DNA of 42,953 bases. Source: an uncultured Ruminococcus sp. (GTDB lineage: Bacteria > Bacillota_A > Clostridia > Oscillospirales > Acutalibacteraceae). Location: assembly GCA_902798605.1 (NCBI GenBank), contig CADBXH010000003.1, positions 1 to 42,953 of the forward strand, given 5' to 3'. Shown one piece after another: positions 1 through 8,682 of the stretch (position 1 is the stretch's first letter; each line of letters begins with the position of its first letter). The translations under genes and the position numbers were made by a program. Under the pieces are notes generated by a model, which did not search any database, was not told the origin of the DNA, and saw only the letters and a list, made by a program, of their open reading frames with translations.

Positions 1-1
1 G

Positions 2-529
2 AAACGAATCAGCGTTAAGCTGTCGTGGATGCTGCGGCATTGTCAAACGCCGCGTTATATCGATCTCAACGGCGGTTGGGCTGATGTTGATGTTATCATC
101 AAAGCACTCAAAGAAAGATATCCCGATTTTGACCGCAAGACGTTGGAGTTGATCGTTGCTCAGGATGAAAAGGGACGGTATTCCTTTGATGAAAGCGGCA
201 CTAAGATCCGCGCGAATCAAGGTCACTCTATCCCGGGCGTGGTTATCGAAATGGAATCTCCCGAACCGCCTGAGTTTTTGTATCACGGCACAACCGAACG
301 TTTTTTAGATGCGATCCTCAAAGAGGGTTTGAAGCCGATGACGCGGCAGTTCGTGCATATCTCCCCCGATTACGAAACCGCCGTCAAGGTCGGCAGAAGA
401 CACGGCAAGCCCGTGATACTAAAAATACGTGCAAGGGATTTCAAGAACGACGGCAACGATCTGTACCGCTCCTCAAACGGAGTGTGGCAGGCAAGATATG
501 TTGCTCCCGAATACTTTACAATTTGCTAA
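2..529 (+). CDS. kptA: RNA 2'-phosphotransferase KptA/Tpt1, 5' end off the window
   Basis: KptA removes the internal 2'-phosphate from RNA using NAD+, giving ADP-ribose 1'',2''-cyclic phosphate; its bacterial role is uncertain. The frame is open from base 2, so the start lies outside the window; the first ATG (29) sits inside the conserved N-terminal helix and is not a plausible start. Visible family signatures are the Arg-His of the WMLRHC segment, RANQGHS near the middle, FLYHGT for NAD binding and the C-terminal SSNGVWQARYVAPEYF block. What is present fits nearly the whole family length of about 180 residues. A hairpin terminator follows the stop. The last 189 nt, including the stop, recur in diverged form at 14970-15158. 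Confidence 0.92.
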   Translation, partial: KRISVKLSWMLRHCQTPRYIDLNGGWADVDVIIKALKERYPDFDRKTLELIVAQDEKGRYSFDESGTKIRANQGHSIPGVVIEMESPEPPEFLYHGTTERFLDAILKEGLKPMTRQFVHISPDYETAVKVGRRHGKPVILKIRARDFKNDGNDLYRSSNGVWQARYVAPEYFTIC

Positions 530-533
530 ACAA

Positions 534-566
534 AACAGCTTCCGCAAACCCTCTGCGGAAGCTGTT
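534..566. terminator. Convergent hairpin between kptA and the acetyltransferase gene
   Basis: A 13-bp perfect stem (AACAGCTTCCGCA with its complement) and a 7-nt loop lie in the gap between two convergent genes, so it can serve both strands. Confidence 0.75.
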
Positions 567-572
567 GGTTTA

Positions 573-1130
573 TTACCGGGGATTTATTTCATCAAATCTT
601 TCCGCATCGAGCGTTTTTATCACTCTTGCAGGGTTGCCGACAACCACCTCATAGTCGCCTACGTCATGCGTGACAACGGCTGATGCTCCTACGATGGCGT
701 ATTCTCCTATGGTCACGCCGGGCGTGATAGTCGCGCCTGCGCCGATCCACGCGCCTTTCTTGATAAGAATAGGTTTGCAGATAAGTATCTGCCTTTCATA
801 CGGGTCGTGGTTATTCGTCAGAAGCTGGACGTTTGCCGCTATCTGCACGTCGTCCTCAATGGTGATACCTCCGCGAGCCATCGCAAGAAGATTGTTGTTG
901 ATAAATACCCTGTTGCCGATGGTGACTTTATCGAGCGCTGCTCCCGCAAGCGGTGCGCGGACAAAGGAATCCTCGCCTATCCTGCCGTCAAACAGCTCGC
1001 GCAAAATATCCATATATTCCGCTGTGCGCGGCATGGTTTGGTTGAGCTTAAAAAGCAGCTCCTCGTGCTTGGCGTACAGCGCCATATCCTTTTCGTTCAT
1101 TTCACGCATATCTACTCTGATTTCTTCCAT
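573..1130 (-). CDS. Sugar O-acetyltransferase (maltose/galactoside acetyltransferase family)
   Basis: Predicted acetyl-CoA-dependent O-acetyltransferase of the Maa/LacA type, cytoplasmic, acting on free sugars or nodulation-factor-like sugars. The N-terminus (residues 1-55) matches the Maa helical domain, followed by left-handed beta-helix hexapeptide repeats (IGNRVFINNN, IEDDVQIAAN, IKKGAWIGAG, TITPGVTIGEYAIVGA). The catalytic His is in the NNHDPYERQ segment and the family's C-terminal VVGNPARVIK is present. I chose the ATG at 1130 (protein MEEIRVDMRE...) because GAGGTG lies at proper spacing upstream; the open frame extends 20 codons further without a comparable ribosome site. The length of 185 residues is normal. 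The natural substrate cannot be read from the sequence. Confidence 0.88.
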   Translation of the reverse strand: MEEIRVDMREMNEKDMALYAKHEELLFKLNQTMPRTAEYMDILRELFDGRIGEDSFVRAPLAGAALDKVTIGNRVFINNNLLAMARGGITIEDDVQIAANVQLLTNNHDPYERQILICKPILIKKGAWIGAGATITPGVTIGEYAIVGASAVVTHDVGDYEVVVGNPARVIKTLDAERFDEINPR

Positions 1131-1290
1131 TTCAAGCACCTCTGTTTGTTGTGATATATTTATGATAAACCTTTGAGGGTTCTTCGTCAAGCCTTGAAGG
1201 TATTTATTTGATTTTCGTTATCTTTGATTACAGCGTCGCATTTTTTGTTCACTGCCATATCAATAATAAAAACTTTAGAAAAGACAAAAA

Positions 1291-1326
1291 TTTGTAAACA
1301 AGCTGTCAACTTCGGTTTGATATGCT
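1291..1326 (+). promoter_or_regulatory. Copy 1 of a TTTGTAA-N14-TCG-N3-TG-N-TATnnT promoter motif
   Basis: TTTGTAA at 1291-1297, TCG at 1312-1314, TG at 1318-1319 and TATGCT at 1321-1326. Spacing is identical to the copies at 1389, 25862 and 36611. The TGnTATnnT part looks like an extended -10; no good -35 hexamer sits 17 bp upstream of it. Confidence 0.55.
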
Positions 1327-1388
1327 TTGATCACAGTAAAGGACAGACGAAAAACAAATCAAAAATAAATTTTTCAAAAACAAAAAGA

Positions 1389-1424
1389 TTTGTAAACATG
1401 CTGTCAACTTCGACCTGATATACT
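1389..1424 (+). promoter_or_regulatory. Copy 2 of the same promoter motif, proximal to the hydrolase gene
   Basis: TTTGTAA at 1389-1395, TCG at 1410-1412, TG at 1416-1417 and TATACT at 1419-1424. Copies 1 and 2 lie 98 bp apart within a longer direct repeat (about 1290-1340 and 1388-1437), so the hydrolase gene appears to have a duplicated promoter. Confidence 0.6.
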
Positions 1425-1548
1425 GTAATCAAGATAAAAACAAAACAAAACGAAAGGGGCATTCAAAATGAAAAACTTATTCAAATCAAACAAAACCAAT
1501 ACAAACACCATCAATACTGCAAACTCAATTCAGAAAGGAGATATCACA

Positions 1549-3520
1549 ATGAAAAACACAATGACAAATACAAAGAAAACCGGAAAACACAATTTCAAAA
1601 CAAGGATCATCGCAGGCGCACTTTCTCTCATCACAGCATTTTCGGTCGGCGCAACAGCTCTGACAAGCGCCTCCGCCGCCGAGATCAGCAACGTAACATC
1701 AGTGAATTATAACGGCAACACTATCTATTATTCCGACGATTATTTCAGACATTCGTCAACGGAATACGATCCGCATCTAGCTACCCTGTCCTGCATCATG
1801 ACCAACTTCTCGGTCCCGCTGGAAAATCCGAGCAGCCTTGATAGCGACTGGTACATCAAACAGCCTAAAAGATTATACGGCTTCTTCGGTTCTATCGGCT
1901 TCAAGGATTTCGAAACCAACGACGACTATGTATCCAGATCGCGTTTTGATTCGATCGGCGTAGCCTGCGCGAACAAGCAGGTAGACGACTACACCGTTAT
2001 CGGCGTCGGCATCCGTTCCGGCGGCTACTTCCGTGAGTGGTCGAACAACGTTTACCTCGGCGACGGCACAAAGTCGGAATATATGCACGAGGGCTGGTAC
2101 AACGCAGCAAACAAAACCATCGACTTTATTGACGAGTATATTTCCGCTAACAGGATCACCGGCAAAATCAAAGTATGGATCGCAGGCTTCTCCCGCGGCG
2201 GCGCAACCGCTAACCTTGCGGCAGGTCTGCTGGACAACAAGATCTTGAACGATGAAGAAATCTTCTCAAACGACCGTCGAAAAGCCCGGCAGCGAGCTTT
2301 ATAACAACATCTACAACGTAGTCAACCCCAACGATCTGGTACCCAAGGTCGCAATGAGCGAGTACGGCTTCACTAGATTCGGCACCGATAAGTTCATCAC
2401 CACTGAGTTCTATGATCCCGAAAACTACGCCGACAACAGAGATGTGTTCCTGAATCTGTATGAAGAGAACGGCTCATCCCGCAGCGGTTACAAGGCTGAT
2501 GATTTCAAGATGTACGGCACTCCGCTCAAGAAGATGGCTCCTCTGGTCGCGGAACTGGTTGCTTGCCTTCCGGCAGGCGTTGCCGATATCGTCTCTCAGA
2601 TCAAAGACGGCACCATCCTTGTAAAAGACGATACAAAAGCAAACTACGACGCCAATATCGCGGCTTATCTGCTGCTTGAGGAAATGACAAAGAATATCGG
2701 CAGCCGCAGCGATTACTGCAGCAAGTATCAGCAAGGCGTCAGCAACTTCCTTCTCACTCTTATGAACGACGTCGACGCCCTTAAAGAGGAAGAATTATAC
2801 GGTCTTCTCTCTAAGGTGCTTTTGAGCTCGGCTGTATCTTCGGTACCCGGCTTCGGAGACTTGGCAGAAGACGCCATCAGAGACGTTCTGCCCAAGGATG
2901 CAAACACCGATGAGGTCATCGACGCGATCGAGCCTCTTCTGGAAGTCGTCGCTCAGACATACTGGAACCGTCCCAACGAGCTGATCTCCTTCGGACTTTA
3001 TGTCAAGGATATCTTCCAGAACCACGACAATGGCGTAAACATCGCTCACCTCGAAGCTCAGGACAGTTATTACGTAGGCAATTACAACAGAGAGCACGGT
3101 ATCCTCATGCCGATGGTAGAGCTCAGAGATTCCGCTGATTTCGGCAGAGTGACCTGCAAGGATTACAACGATATCGGGCTCTACACCAACGACGGCAAGA
3201 CCAACCTCGTAAGCGTCAAGGGCGCTAAGGGAGTCAAGAGCGAAGTCAAGAAATGCACAAAGGGCTTCGCGGTAGGCTATTACTCCTACGCAACTGAGGA
3301 AGGACTGGAGCTGTTCGTGCCCGTCAACCGCAAGTACATCCTCAACATGATGAGCTACTCCATCAAGCCGAAGCACACCGTTTCCTACAGCGCATTTTAT
3401 CAGTCAGTCAGCCCGAACAGCGCTTGCCGGTTCAGAGATGGCAGAGGTAATTTCTCCGACTGGTATTTCATGAACAGTGATTTCCTGCAGCGCGGCGTGA
3501 ACATGAACTACTATAAGTAA
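1549..3520 (+). pseudogene. Secreted alpha/beta-hydrolase (lipase-like), broken by frameshift/deletion near 2270
   Basis: The first part (1549-2304) has a signal peptide (basic stretch, hydrophobic core RIIAGALSLITAFSVGATAL, Ala-Ser-Ala-Ala cleavage region) and an alpha/beta-hydrolase nucleophile elbow GFSRGGA, with Ser about residue 215. The second part continues in another frame, from about 2270 to the stop at 3520 (VEKPGSELYNNIYNVVNPND...), and supplies the post-nucleophile region and a long C-terminal domain. The switch falls around an AACGAC sequence at 2269-2274; the strand and loop usually found between these segments seem missing, so I infer a deletion plus frame change rather than one lost base. 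Two starts are possible, 1468 (AAAGGGG) and 1549 (AAAGGAGAT); the latter gives a normal signal peptide. A sequencing or assembly error is an alternative. Confidence 0.7.
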
Positions 3521-3605
3521 TCGAACGATATGTGAGGCAATAAAAAAGTTGCAGATCCCTTTTAAGGACTGTTCGATCTCAAAAGATAAAAGTAGATAAA
3601 CAATC

Positions 3606-3639
3606 GACCGCTCCGGACTCAGTTGAGTTCGGAGCGGTC
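3606..3639. terminator. Convergent hairpin terminator
   Basis: Stem GACCGCTCCG-ACTCA with its complement and a short loop, between the hydrolase gene and the minus-strand regulator gene. Confidence 0.7.
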
Positions 3640-3647
3640 TCGGTATA

Positions 3648-4436
3648 TCAATATAAGTCTTCGTCATATAAAAAGTCAGCCCAATAATACTGGCTCATGA
3701 ATTCGTTCTGATAGGCGTTGACCGCGCCGGCGTCCAGCTCCTTGAAGCGGTAATAGTCGCAGTCGAGCACATCGGGATTGACCGCAAGGGCGTTGTAGCT
3801 GCGCACTACCGCCTCCTCCGCACCGACCGCTTTAAGGCTTTTTATCATTGCGTAAATAAGCTGTTGAATGTGGTTTTTCTGTTTGGTATCAAACGGTTCG
3901 TCCTCAAACAGCGCTGCCGCTAACTCTCTGGTAGTGCAGGAGCTGCCCTGGCGGTGCACAAGATAAGCGAACACTTCCTTTGAACGCTGCCGTTCAAAGT
4001 GCATATGCGAGCCGTCGGGGAGAAATACGTCGAAGTTGCCGAAGCACTGCACTCTCAGCAGCGCGTTGCTTTTCGGTACGATCGGGAATCGAAGGTCGGA
4101 AAGCTCCTTTTCTATTTTCTCCTTAGTGACGGGCTTCATTATATATCCCGAGGCGTGCAGACTCATCGCGTCACCGGTGTACTCCGAAAAGCCCGTGACA
4201 AAAATAATATTCATCTTCGGGTTTACGGCTTTTAACTCCTTTGCAAGCTCTACGCCGTTCATTCCGCGCATATGGATGTCGAGAAAAGCAACGTCGCAGC
4301 CGTTTTGCCTTGCGTCTTCCAAAAGATCTGCCTGCTTTTTGTACGCGGTCACATCCGCGTCAGGCTTTGCTTCTTTGACCGCCATCTCAAGCATTTTGAG
4401 CATCAGCGGCTCGTCGTCAACACACAGTATTCTCAT
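3648..4436 (-). CDS. Response regulator with receiver and SARP-type (winged helix plus BTAD-like) output
   Basis: Cytoplasmic DNA-binding response regulator, 262 residues. The receiver (about 1-115) has Asp7/Asp8, phosphoacceptor Asp53 in FLDIHM, Thr81 and Lys101 followed by Pro. The output begins near residue 127 with a winged-helix segment (RVQCFGNFDVFLPDG, ERQRSKEVFAYLVHR) as in SARP/AfsR-like regulators, then a helical stretch related to the BTAD region and ending in MSQYYWADFLY. The ATG overlaps the kinase stop by 4 nt (ATGA), so the pair is translationally coupled. A decayed copy of its C-terminus lies at 31857-32108. Target genes are not evident. Confidence 0.87.
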   Translation of the reverse strand: MRILCVDDEPLMLKMLEMAVKEAKPDADVTAYKKQADLLEDARQNGCDVAFLDIHMRGMNGVELAKELKAVNPKMNIIFVTGFSEYTGDAMSLHASGYIMKPVTKEKIEKELSDLRFPIVPKSNALLRVQCFGNFDVFLPDGSHMHFERQRSKEVFAYLVHRQGSSCTTRELAAALFEDEPFDTKQKNHIQQLIYAMIKSLKAVGAEEAVVRSYNALAVNPDVLDCDYYRFKELDAGAVNAYQNEFMSQYYWADFLYDEDLY

Positions 4437-6274
4437 TTTTCGGGTTCCTCCTTTTTCGGGATGATCATTTTAGCGGTCGTACCTTTACCTATCTCACTTG
4501 TGATGATAACTTCTCCGCCGCACATATCATAAAGACGTTTTTTGGTGTTTTCCATTCCCACATGGGATCTGCCGTCGTCCTTTTTGGCGTTTATGTCAAA
4601 GCCGACGCCGTCGTCCTCAATTTTGACCTCATGGGCAGCTCCGGTGTCGCGGGTAGAGATCTTAACTGTGCCGCCGCCTTCCTTTTGCCCTACTCCGTGC
4701 TTAACAGCGTTTTCGACCAAAGGCTGAACGGACAATAGCGGTATCTCAAAATCGGTATCCTGTATGTCATACTCGATTTTCAGCTCATCATCGAACCTCA
4801 GCTTTTCTATATACAAATATTTTTTTAAATGTTCTAATTCCGTTTCAAACGGTACGGGCGCGGTTTGTTTGAGCGAATCCATATTGCCGCGCAGATAATC
4901 CGAGAAGGTCACCGTCGCGTTATAAGCGGTGTCGGGATCAAGCTTGCACAGGATCGCGATCGAGCTCAACGCGTTGTACATAAAGTGCGGTCTGATCTGG
5001 CTGACCATCACGCTGACCTTTGCTTCATACAGCTCTCGCTGTACCTGCTGATACCGGATTGCCTCCTTGTACTGACGGTGGAAATCGATACCGAACCGCA
5101 CCATCTGATAAATGATCGTGATCGCAAGACCGATTTGCAGATATTTGGATCCGGAGATATGCAGATAGAAGTCAAACATATCGATCATCAGAAAAATGCC
5201 CAGCGGCAGCCATGAAATCAAATAATCAATGAGAACAAAACCCTTTTTGCCGCGGATCTCGATACACAGCAGCACGGTCATGATCGCAGCAAGCACGATC
5301 ACGGCAAGATATCTGATCCCTGCGGTCGCCATCATATCCGCCGTATTTGCAGCATGCAGGATAACACAGAGAACCGTAAGTGCAAAAAATGCCGTAATAA
5401 CGAAGTTCGCAATTATTTTGACGGCCTTTCCGCGCAGCAGCGAGCGCAGATAGATCAGTACGGCGATCGCAAAGAAACAGCCCGCGAGCTTATCCGTCAT
5501 CATACACACGGTGGGATCGATAATCCACAGATTCATATATCCGCTGATTTTGTTAACGACCATGAACAGACCCGCAAAAAAGCACAGTATTCCGAAAGCG
5601 ATATATCGAAAATCGATCCGTCCCAGCAGCCCGCTCGCTATGGGGAAAAAGAATACGCCGAAGAAGCATACCAGCAGGAACATCAGACCGGCAGGCAATA
5701 TTTCAAAAAAGAAATTGAGATACAGTCCGTCGGAATAACTCGTCATAACGTAAAAACAGTCGGAGAAGCTCTCTGTATCAAGCTCATAGGGATACTCTAC
5801 CACCAGCGTGAACCTATCGTCGCTTTTATACTCGGGCTCTATCTGAACATATTCTGTCATGATATAGTAGCCGGGCGTGTTGATCATTTTTTCAGCCATG
5901 TAGCCGGAGCCTTCTTCCATATCTCCGGGGCTTCGCCTGTACTCATCCAAGACCTCACCGCTGCTGTCATAGAGCGTGTACCACACGTTTTTGGATACTA
6001 TATCCATCGTCGTGGTGTGGTTGGCTTTGACCTGTTTGGTGAAATTTCCCTTGAATACAGCCTTGTGAAAATGCTCGTTTATAGGCTTTGTGTTATCTAT
6101 GGACTTCCATTCACCGCCGTCAAGCGAGTATTCGCCTTCGAGCATGGTGGTTGATTTGACGGAGTTGTCGATACGCTCGGATACCCTCAAGTTCTGCCAT
6201 ACCGTCCAGCCGAGCAGCAGAAGGATACCGAGCACGATCACCGACATCCATATGCTGCCTTTTACTTTTTTCAT
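4433..6274 (-). CDS. LytS-like sensor histidine kinase
   Basis: Membrane sensor kinase of 613 residues, partner of the response regulator with which it overlaps by 4 nt. A first transmembrane helix (8-28) is followed by a predicted extracytoplasmic domain (about 30-185), then seven or so hydrophobic segments (185-395), an arrangement like the 7TMR-DISM receptors. The His_kinase box is IRPHFMYN with His430; the ATPase domain shows QPLVENAVKHGVG (N box), DDGVGFD (G1), GMENTKKRL and GKGTTAKMIIP (G2). The ligand is unknown; the fold suggests a small extracellular molecule. A degraded copy of the ATPase C-terminus lies at 31724-31856 next to a degraded regulator copy. Confidence 0.9.
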   Translation of the reverse strand: MKKVKGSIWMSVIVLGILLLLGWTVWQNLRVSERIDNSVKSTTMLEGEYSLDGGEWKSIDNTKPINEHFHKAVFKGNFTKQVKANHTTTMDIVSKNVWYTLYDSSGEVLDEYRRSPGDMEEGSGYMAEKMINTPGYYIMTEYVQIEPEYKSDDRFTLVVEYPYELDTESFSDCFYVMTSYSDGLYLNFFFEILPAGLMFLLVCFFGVFFFPIASGLLGRIDFRYIAFGILCFFAGLFMVVNKISGYMNLWIIDPTVCMMTDKLAGCFFAIAVLIYLRSLLRGKAVKIIANFVITAFFALTVLCVILHAANTADMMATAGIRYLAVIVLAAIMTVLLCIEIRGKKGFVLIDYLISWLPLGIFLMIDMFDFYLHISGSKYLQIGLAITIIYQMVRFGIDFHRQYKEAIRYQQVQRELYEAKVSVMVSQIRPHFMYNALSSIAILCKLDPDTAYNATVTFSDYLRGNMDSLKQTAPVPFETELEHLKKYLYIEKLRFDDELKIEYDIQDTDFEIPLLSVQPLVENAVKHGVGQKEGGGTVKISTRDTGAAHEVKIEDDGVGFDINAKKDDGRSHVGMENTKKRLYDMCGGEVIITSEIGKGTTAKMIIPKKEEPEK

Positions 6275-6409
6275 TTTATCCCTTCTTTGCGGAAGAATCT
6301 TTTATCTGATATTGCGGAGCATTGTTTGACATCTACCGTCAACCCTATTATAGCTTTAATCAGGTAAAATGAAAAGACTTTTTTGAAAAAATAATTTTTC
6401 GATCAACAA

Positions 6410-6443
6410 CGCAGGGACAGGAGCCGCTGCTCCTGCCCCTGCG
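6410..6443. terminator. GC-rich hairpin downstream of the SGNH hydrolase gene
   Basis: GCAGGG-AGGAGC pairs with GCTCCTGCCCCTGC across a 4-nt loop. It lies 47 bp past the stop of the minus-strand hydrolase gene; the T run is weak on that strand, so termination is only probable. Confidence 0.45.
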
Positions 6444-6489
6444 CATTTTCAGCTCCGTTTTAGATTTCGTTTATATCAACACAAGGAGC

Positions 6490-7128
6490 TTAATTTTTAA
6501 TATTCATTGAAACAATACTTTTCAAAACAGCCTCAAACAACGCGCGGTGACCTTCCTCTGTCAAGTGCTGTCCGTCCAAGCTGCTTGCCTTAGCATGATC
6601 CGAAGCGGCGAGGAAAGCAGTATTGTATTTATCCGCCAATTCCTTGTAATCCTGCTTCAATTCTCTGCTTACCGCAACGGAACGGTCAATAAAGCCAAAA
6701 TCAAAAGCCGCCGTTTCAAGATAAAGCGGAGAAATCAGCAAGATGTTTTCAGGGGCAACAACATCAAGGAGCTTTTTAAGGCACAGCTCCAAGCCTGCCG
6801 TGATTTCCTTTGACGAAGCGTTAAAAGCGCTTTTACAGTCGTTAGTACCAAGCATAATGACCGCCGCGTCAAGCGGTTGATTTGCTTTCAGTATCGCAGG
6901 CAATGCCATAAGACCGTTTCTTCCGTCACATTCTTCATCATCAAAAGCGGTCGTTCTGCCGCACAAGCCTTCTTCAAGTACCAGCGCGTCTTTTCCGAGG
7001 GCTTTTTGCAGCAAGCCTGTCCAGCGGATATCTTCTGGATACCGCTCTAATGTCATCGAGACGGACCCCCATGTTACAGGGTCAAAGCCCCATGTGTTGG
7101 AATCGCCGTAGGCAAGAATTCTTTTCAT
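6490..7128 (-). CDS. SGNH/GDSL-family hydrolase, copy 1
   Basis: Predicted esterase or lipase of the SGNH fold, 212 residues, no signal peptide, so probably cytoplasmic. All blocks are visible: GDSNTW with nucleophile Ser10, GLCGRT (Gly block), LGTND with Asn96, and DGQHL with Asp185/His188. The start has a GGAGGTC site just upstream. It follows the aldo/keto reductase gene by 26 bp on the same strand and may be co-transcribed. A clear paralogue is at 15211-15825, with the same opening, GLCGRTT and PLDAA.IMLGTNDCK blocks. The substrate is unknown; family members deacetylate or de-esterify sugars and lipids. Confidence 0.88.
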   Translation of the reverse strand: MKRILAYGDSNTWGFDPVTWGSVSMTLERYPEDIRWTGLLQKALGKDALVLEEGLCGRTTAFDDEECDGRNGLMALPAILKANQPLDAAVIMLGTNDCKSAFNASSKEITAGLELCLKKLLDVVAPENILLISPLYLETAAFDFGFIDRSVAVSRELKQDYKELADKYNTAFLAASDHAKASSLDGQHLTEEGHRALFEAVLKSIVSMNIKN

Positions 7129-7154
7129 TGTAGACCTCCGTGGTTTTTAGTCTG

Positions 7155-8159
7155 TTACCAATTTTCATAACGTTGGTTTTTATTGACCGCCGCGATTTGC
7201 CGCATTTCATCATCGGTCAATTCAAAGTCAAAAATACGGTAATTCTCGGCGATATGGTCGGGATTGGATGAACCGGGAATTGCGATATAGCCTGTCTGCA
7301 AATGCCAGCGCAGTATGACCTGAGCTGAAGTTTTTCCGTGACTTTTTGCGATCGCCGTAATCGTTTCATTGTTAAAATTCTCTGACGTATGACCTCTGCC
7401 GCCGAACGGATACCACGACTCCACCACAACACCGTATTTACGAACGTATTCCTGCAAAGCGGTGTTTTGATAATAAATGTGGTTTTCGTTTTGAATAACG
7501 GCGGGCGGAATCTGCGCGTATGACATCACCTCGTCAAAGGCTTCGGGTGTGTAATAGTTGGAAATGCCGATGGATCGCACCTTGCCGTCGCGCACAGCCT
7601 GTTCCATTGCTTTGTAAACCGCTTCATCATTGCTGCCGGGTTGATGGATCAACATCAGGTCGATATAATCAAGCCCTAAATCCCGCAGTGAGTCGTTGAT
7701 CCCTTGCGCGGCGCGTTCGTAATCGCCGGGCATGATTTTGCTTGTGACAAACACAACTTCGCGCTTCACAATACCTTCTTCAACCGCTTTTTTAATTCCC
7801 TTGCCGACGCCGGTTTCACATTGATAGTAACGCGCCGTGTCAATCAAGCGGTAGCCGTCTTTGAGTGCGTGATATACCGAATTTTCCGCTTCCTCGTTGG
7901 ACAGCGTCCACGTTCCCAAGCCGAGAATCGGCATCTCATATCCGCTGTTCAGCTTCACGATTTTTGAATCGAAATCAAACTCCGACGCGGATGTTTCACC
8001 GTTGGCGGCAGGCTGTTCAGTGGTAGGTTGTGCAGTAATTTCCGCTGTTGTATTCTCCTTTTCCGTTACGCTTTTCGGCTGTTCCTTTTGCGATTGAGTA
8101 CAAGCCGCCATAACAGCTAACACAAAAACAGCTAAAAACAATGCTATCGCTTTTTTCAC
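7155..8159 (-). CDS. Aldo/keto reductase carried on a lipoprotein signal
   Basis: Predicted NAD(P)H-dependent aldo/keto reductase of 334 residues. I chose the GTG at 8159 because it gives a clean lipoprotein signal (KKAIALFLAVFVLAVMAAC, lipid Cys20) and has AGAAGTG seven bases upstream; the longer frame from 8219 has no credible ribosome site. After a Thr/Glu-rich linker (21-65) the AKR barrel starts with the conserved MPILGLGTWTL; the tetrad is Asp107, Tyr112, Lys141 (TSKI) and His172 (IHQPG). GISNY and IPGSSNP, the usual cofactor-binding loops, are present. An AKR on the outer face of the membrane is odd because its nucleotide cofactor is normally cytoplasmic. Confidence 0.88.
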   Translation of the reverse strand: MKKAIALFLAVFVLAVMAACTQSQKEQPKSVTEKENTTAEITAQPTTEQPAANGETSASEFDFDSKIVKLNSGYEMPILGLGTWTLSNEEAENSVYHALKDGYRLIDTARYYQCETGVGKGIKKAVEEGIVKREVVFVTSKIMPGDYERAAQGINDSLRDLGLDYIDLMLIHQPGSNDEAVYKAMEQAVRDGKVRSIGISNYYTPEAFDEVMSYAQIPPAVIQNENHIYYQNTALQEYVRKYGVVVESWYPFGGRGHTSENFNNETITAIAKSHGKTSAQVILRWHLQTGYIAIPGSSNPDHIAENYRIFDFELTDDEMRQIAAVNKNQRYENW

Positions 8160-8319
8160 CGTTATCACTTCTTTCGCGCTTTCTTCTACTATAATACCTT
8201 TTTCAGAGGAGCCCGTCAACTAAAAACTGCGCTTTGATTTCCGTTTCTTTGATTATTCCGTCGCAAATTGTGGCAAGTTTATAGTAACCATAAGAAGCCA
8301 CCGATTTGCTGGTTTAGTC

Positions 8320-8348
8320 TTGACTATTTGCCTTGGATTGGGTACAAT
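8320..8348 (+). promoter_or_regulatory. Sigma-A-type promoter before the Fic module
   Basis: TTGACT at 8320-8325, a 17-bp spacer, TACAAT at 8343-8348. A second possible -10 (TATAAT, 8471-8476) lies nearer the antitoxin gene but has a poor -35. Confidence 0.5.
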
Positions 8349-8496
8349 AAAAATACAAATATGTGCTTTGGGAAGCACAATGAAATGATTATTTGACAAG
8401 GAACGGGTATTGATTTATGAAGCAGCCTAACCGCGACAAAAGCACCTTACTCCTTCCGATTTGAGTACAATATAATCATGAGAGGAGGTCGCATCA

Positions 8497-8682
8497 ATGA
8501 CAACATCTGAAATAACCAAACGCAGGCGCGCCGAAAAAATCGCCTATGCGATCAACAGCATTGAGGGCGTTCCTGTTTCCGAAGAAACAAGGCATATGTC
8601 CTCGCAGTGGGTCAATGGTGAAATCACCCTTGAACAAATTAAAGCAGAGCTGATTAAAAAATATAAGGCGGAAACCGCATGA
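8497..8682 (+). CDS. VbhA-like antitoxin of a Fic toxin
   Basis: Small protein of 61 residues directly before a Fic gene, with an ATGA overlap, the usual arrangement of class I Fic antitoxins such as VbhA. Such antitoxins insert an inhibitory helix with motif [S/T]xxxE[G/N] against the Fic active site. Here the matching segment is YAINSIEG: the Glu-Gly pair is present but the residue four before Glu is Ile rather than Ser/Thr. The rest (a GEIT..QIK..L..KY tail) resembles the antitoxin_VbhA family. Ribosome site GAGGAGG is strong. The family is assigned from length, the EG motif and context. Confidence 0.75.
   Translation: MTTSEITKRRRAEKIAYAINSIEGVPVSEETRHMSSQWVNGEITLEQIKAELIKKYKAETA

Noticed and set aside
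5354..6154. Long plus-strand open frame of 266 codons
   Set aside because: Fully antisense to the histidine kinase gene, which has all its family motifs.
8418..8465. Tiny open frame of 15 codons before the antitoxin gene
   Set aside because: Too short, with no clear ribosome site and no sign of conservation that can be judged here.
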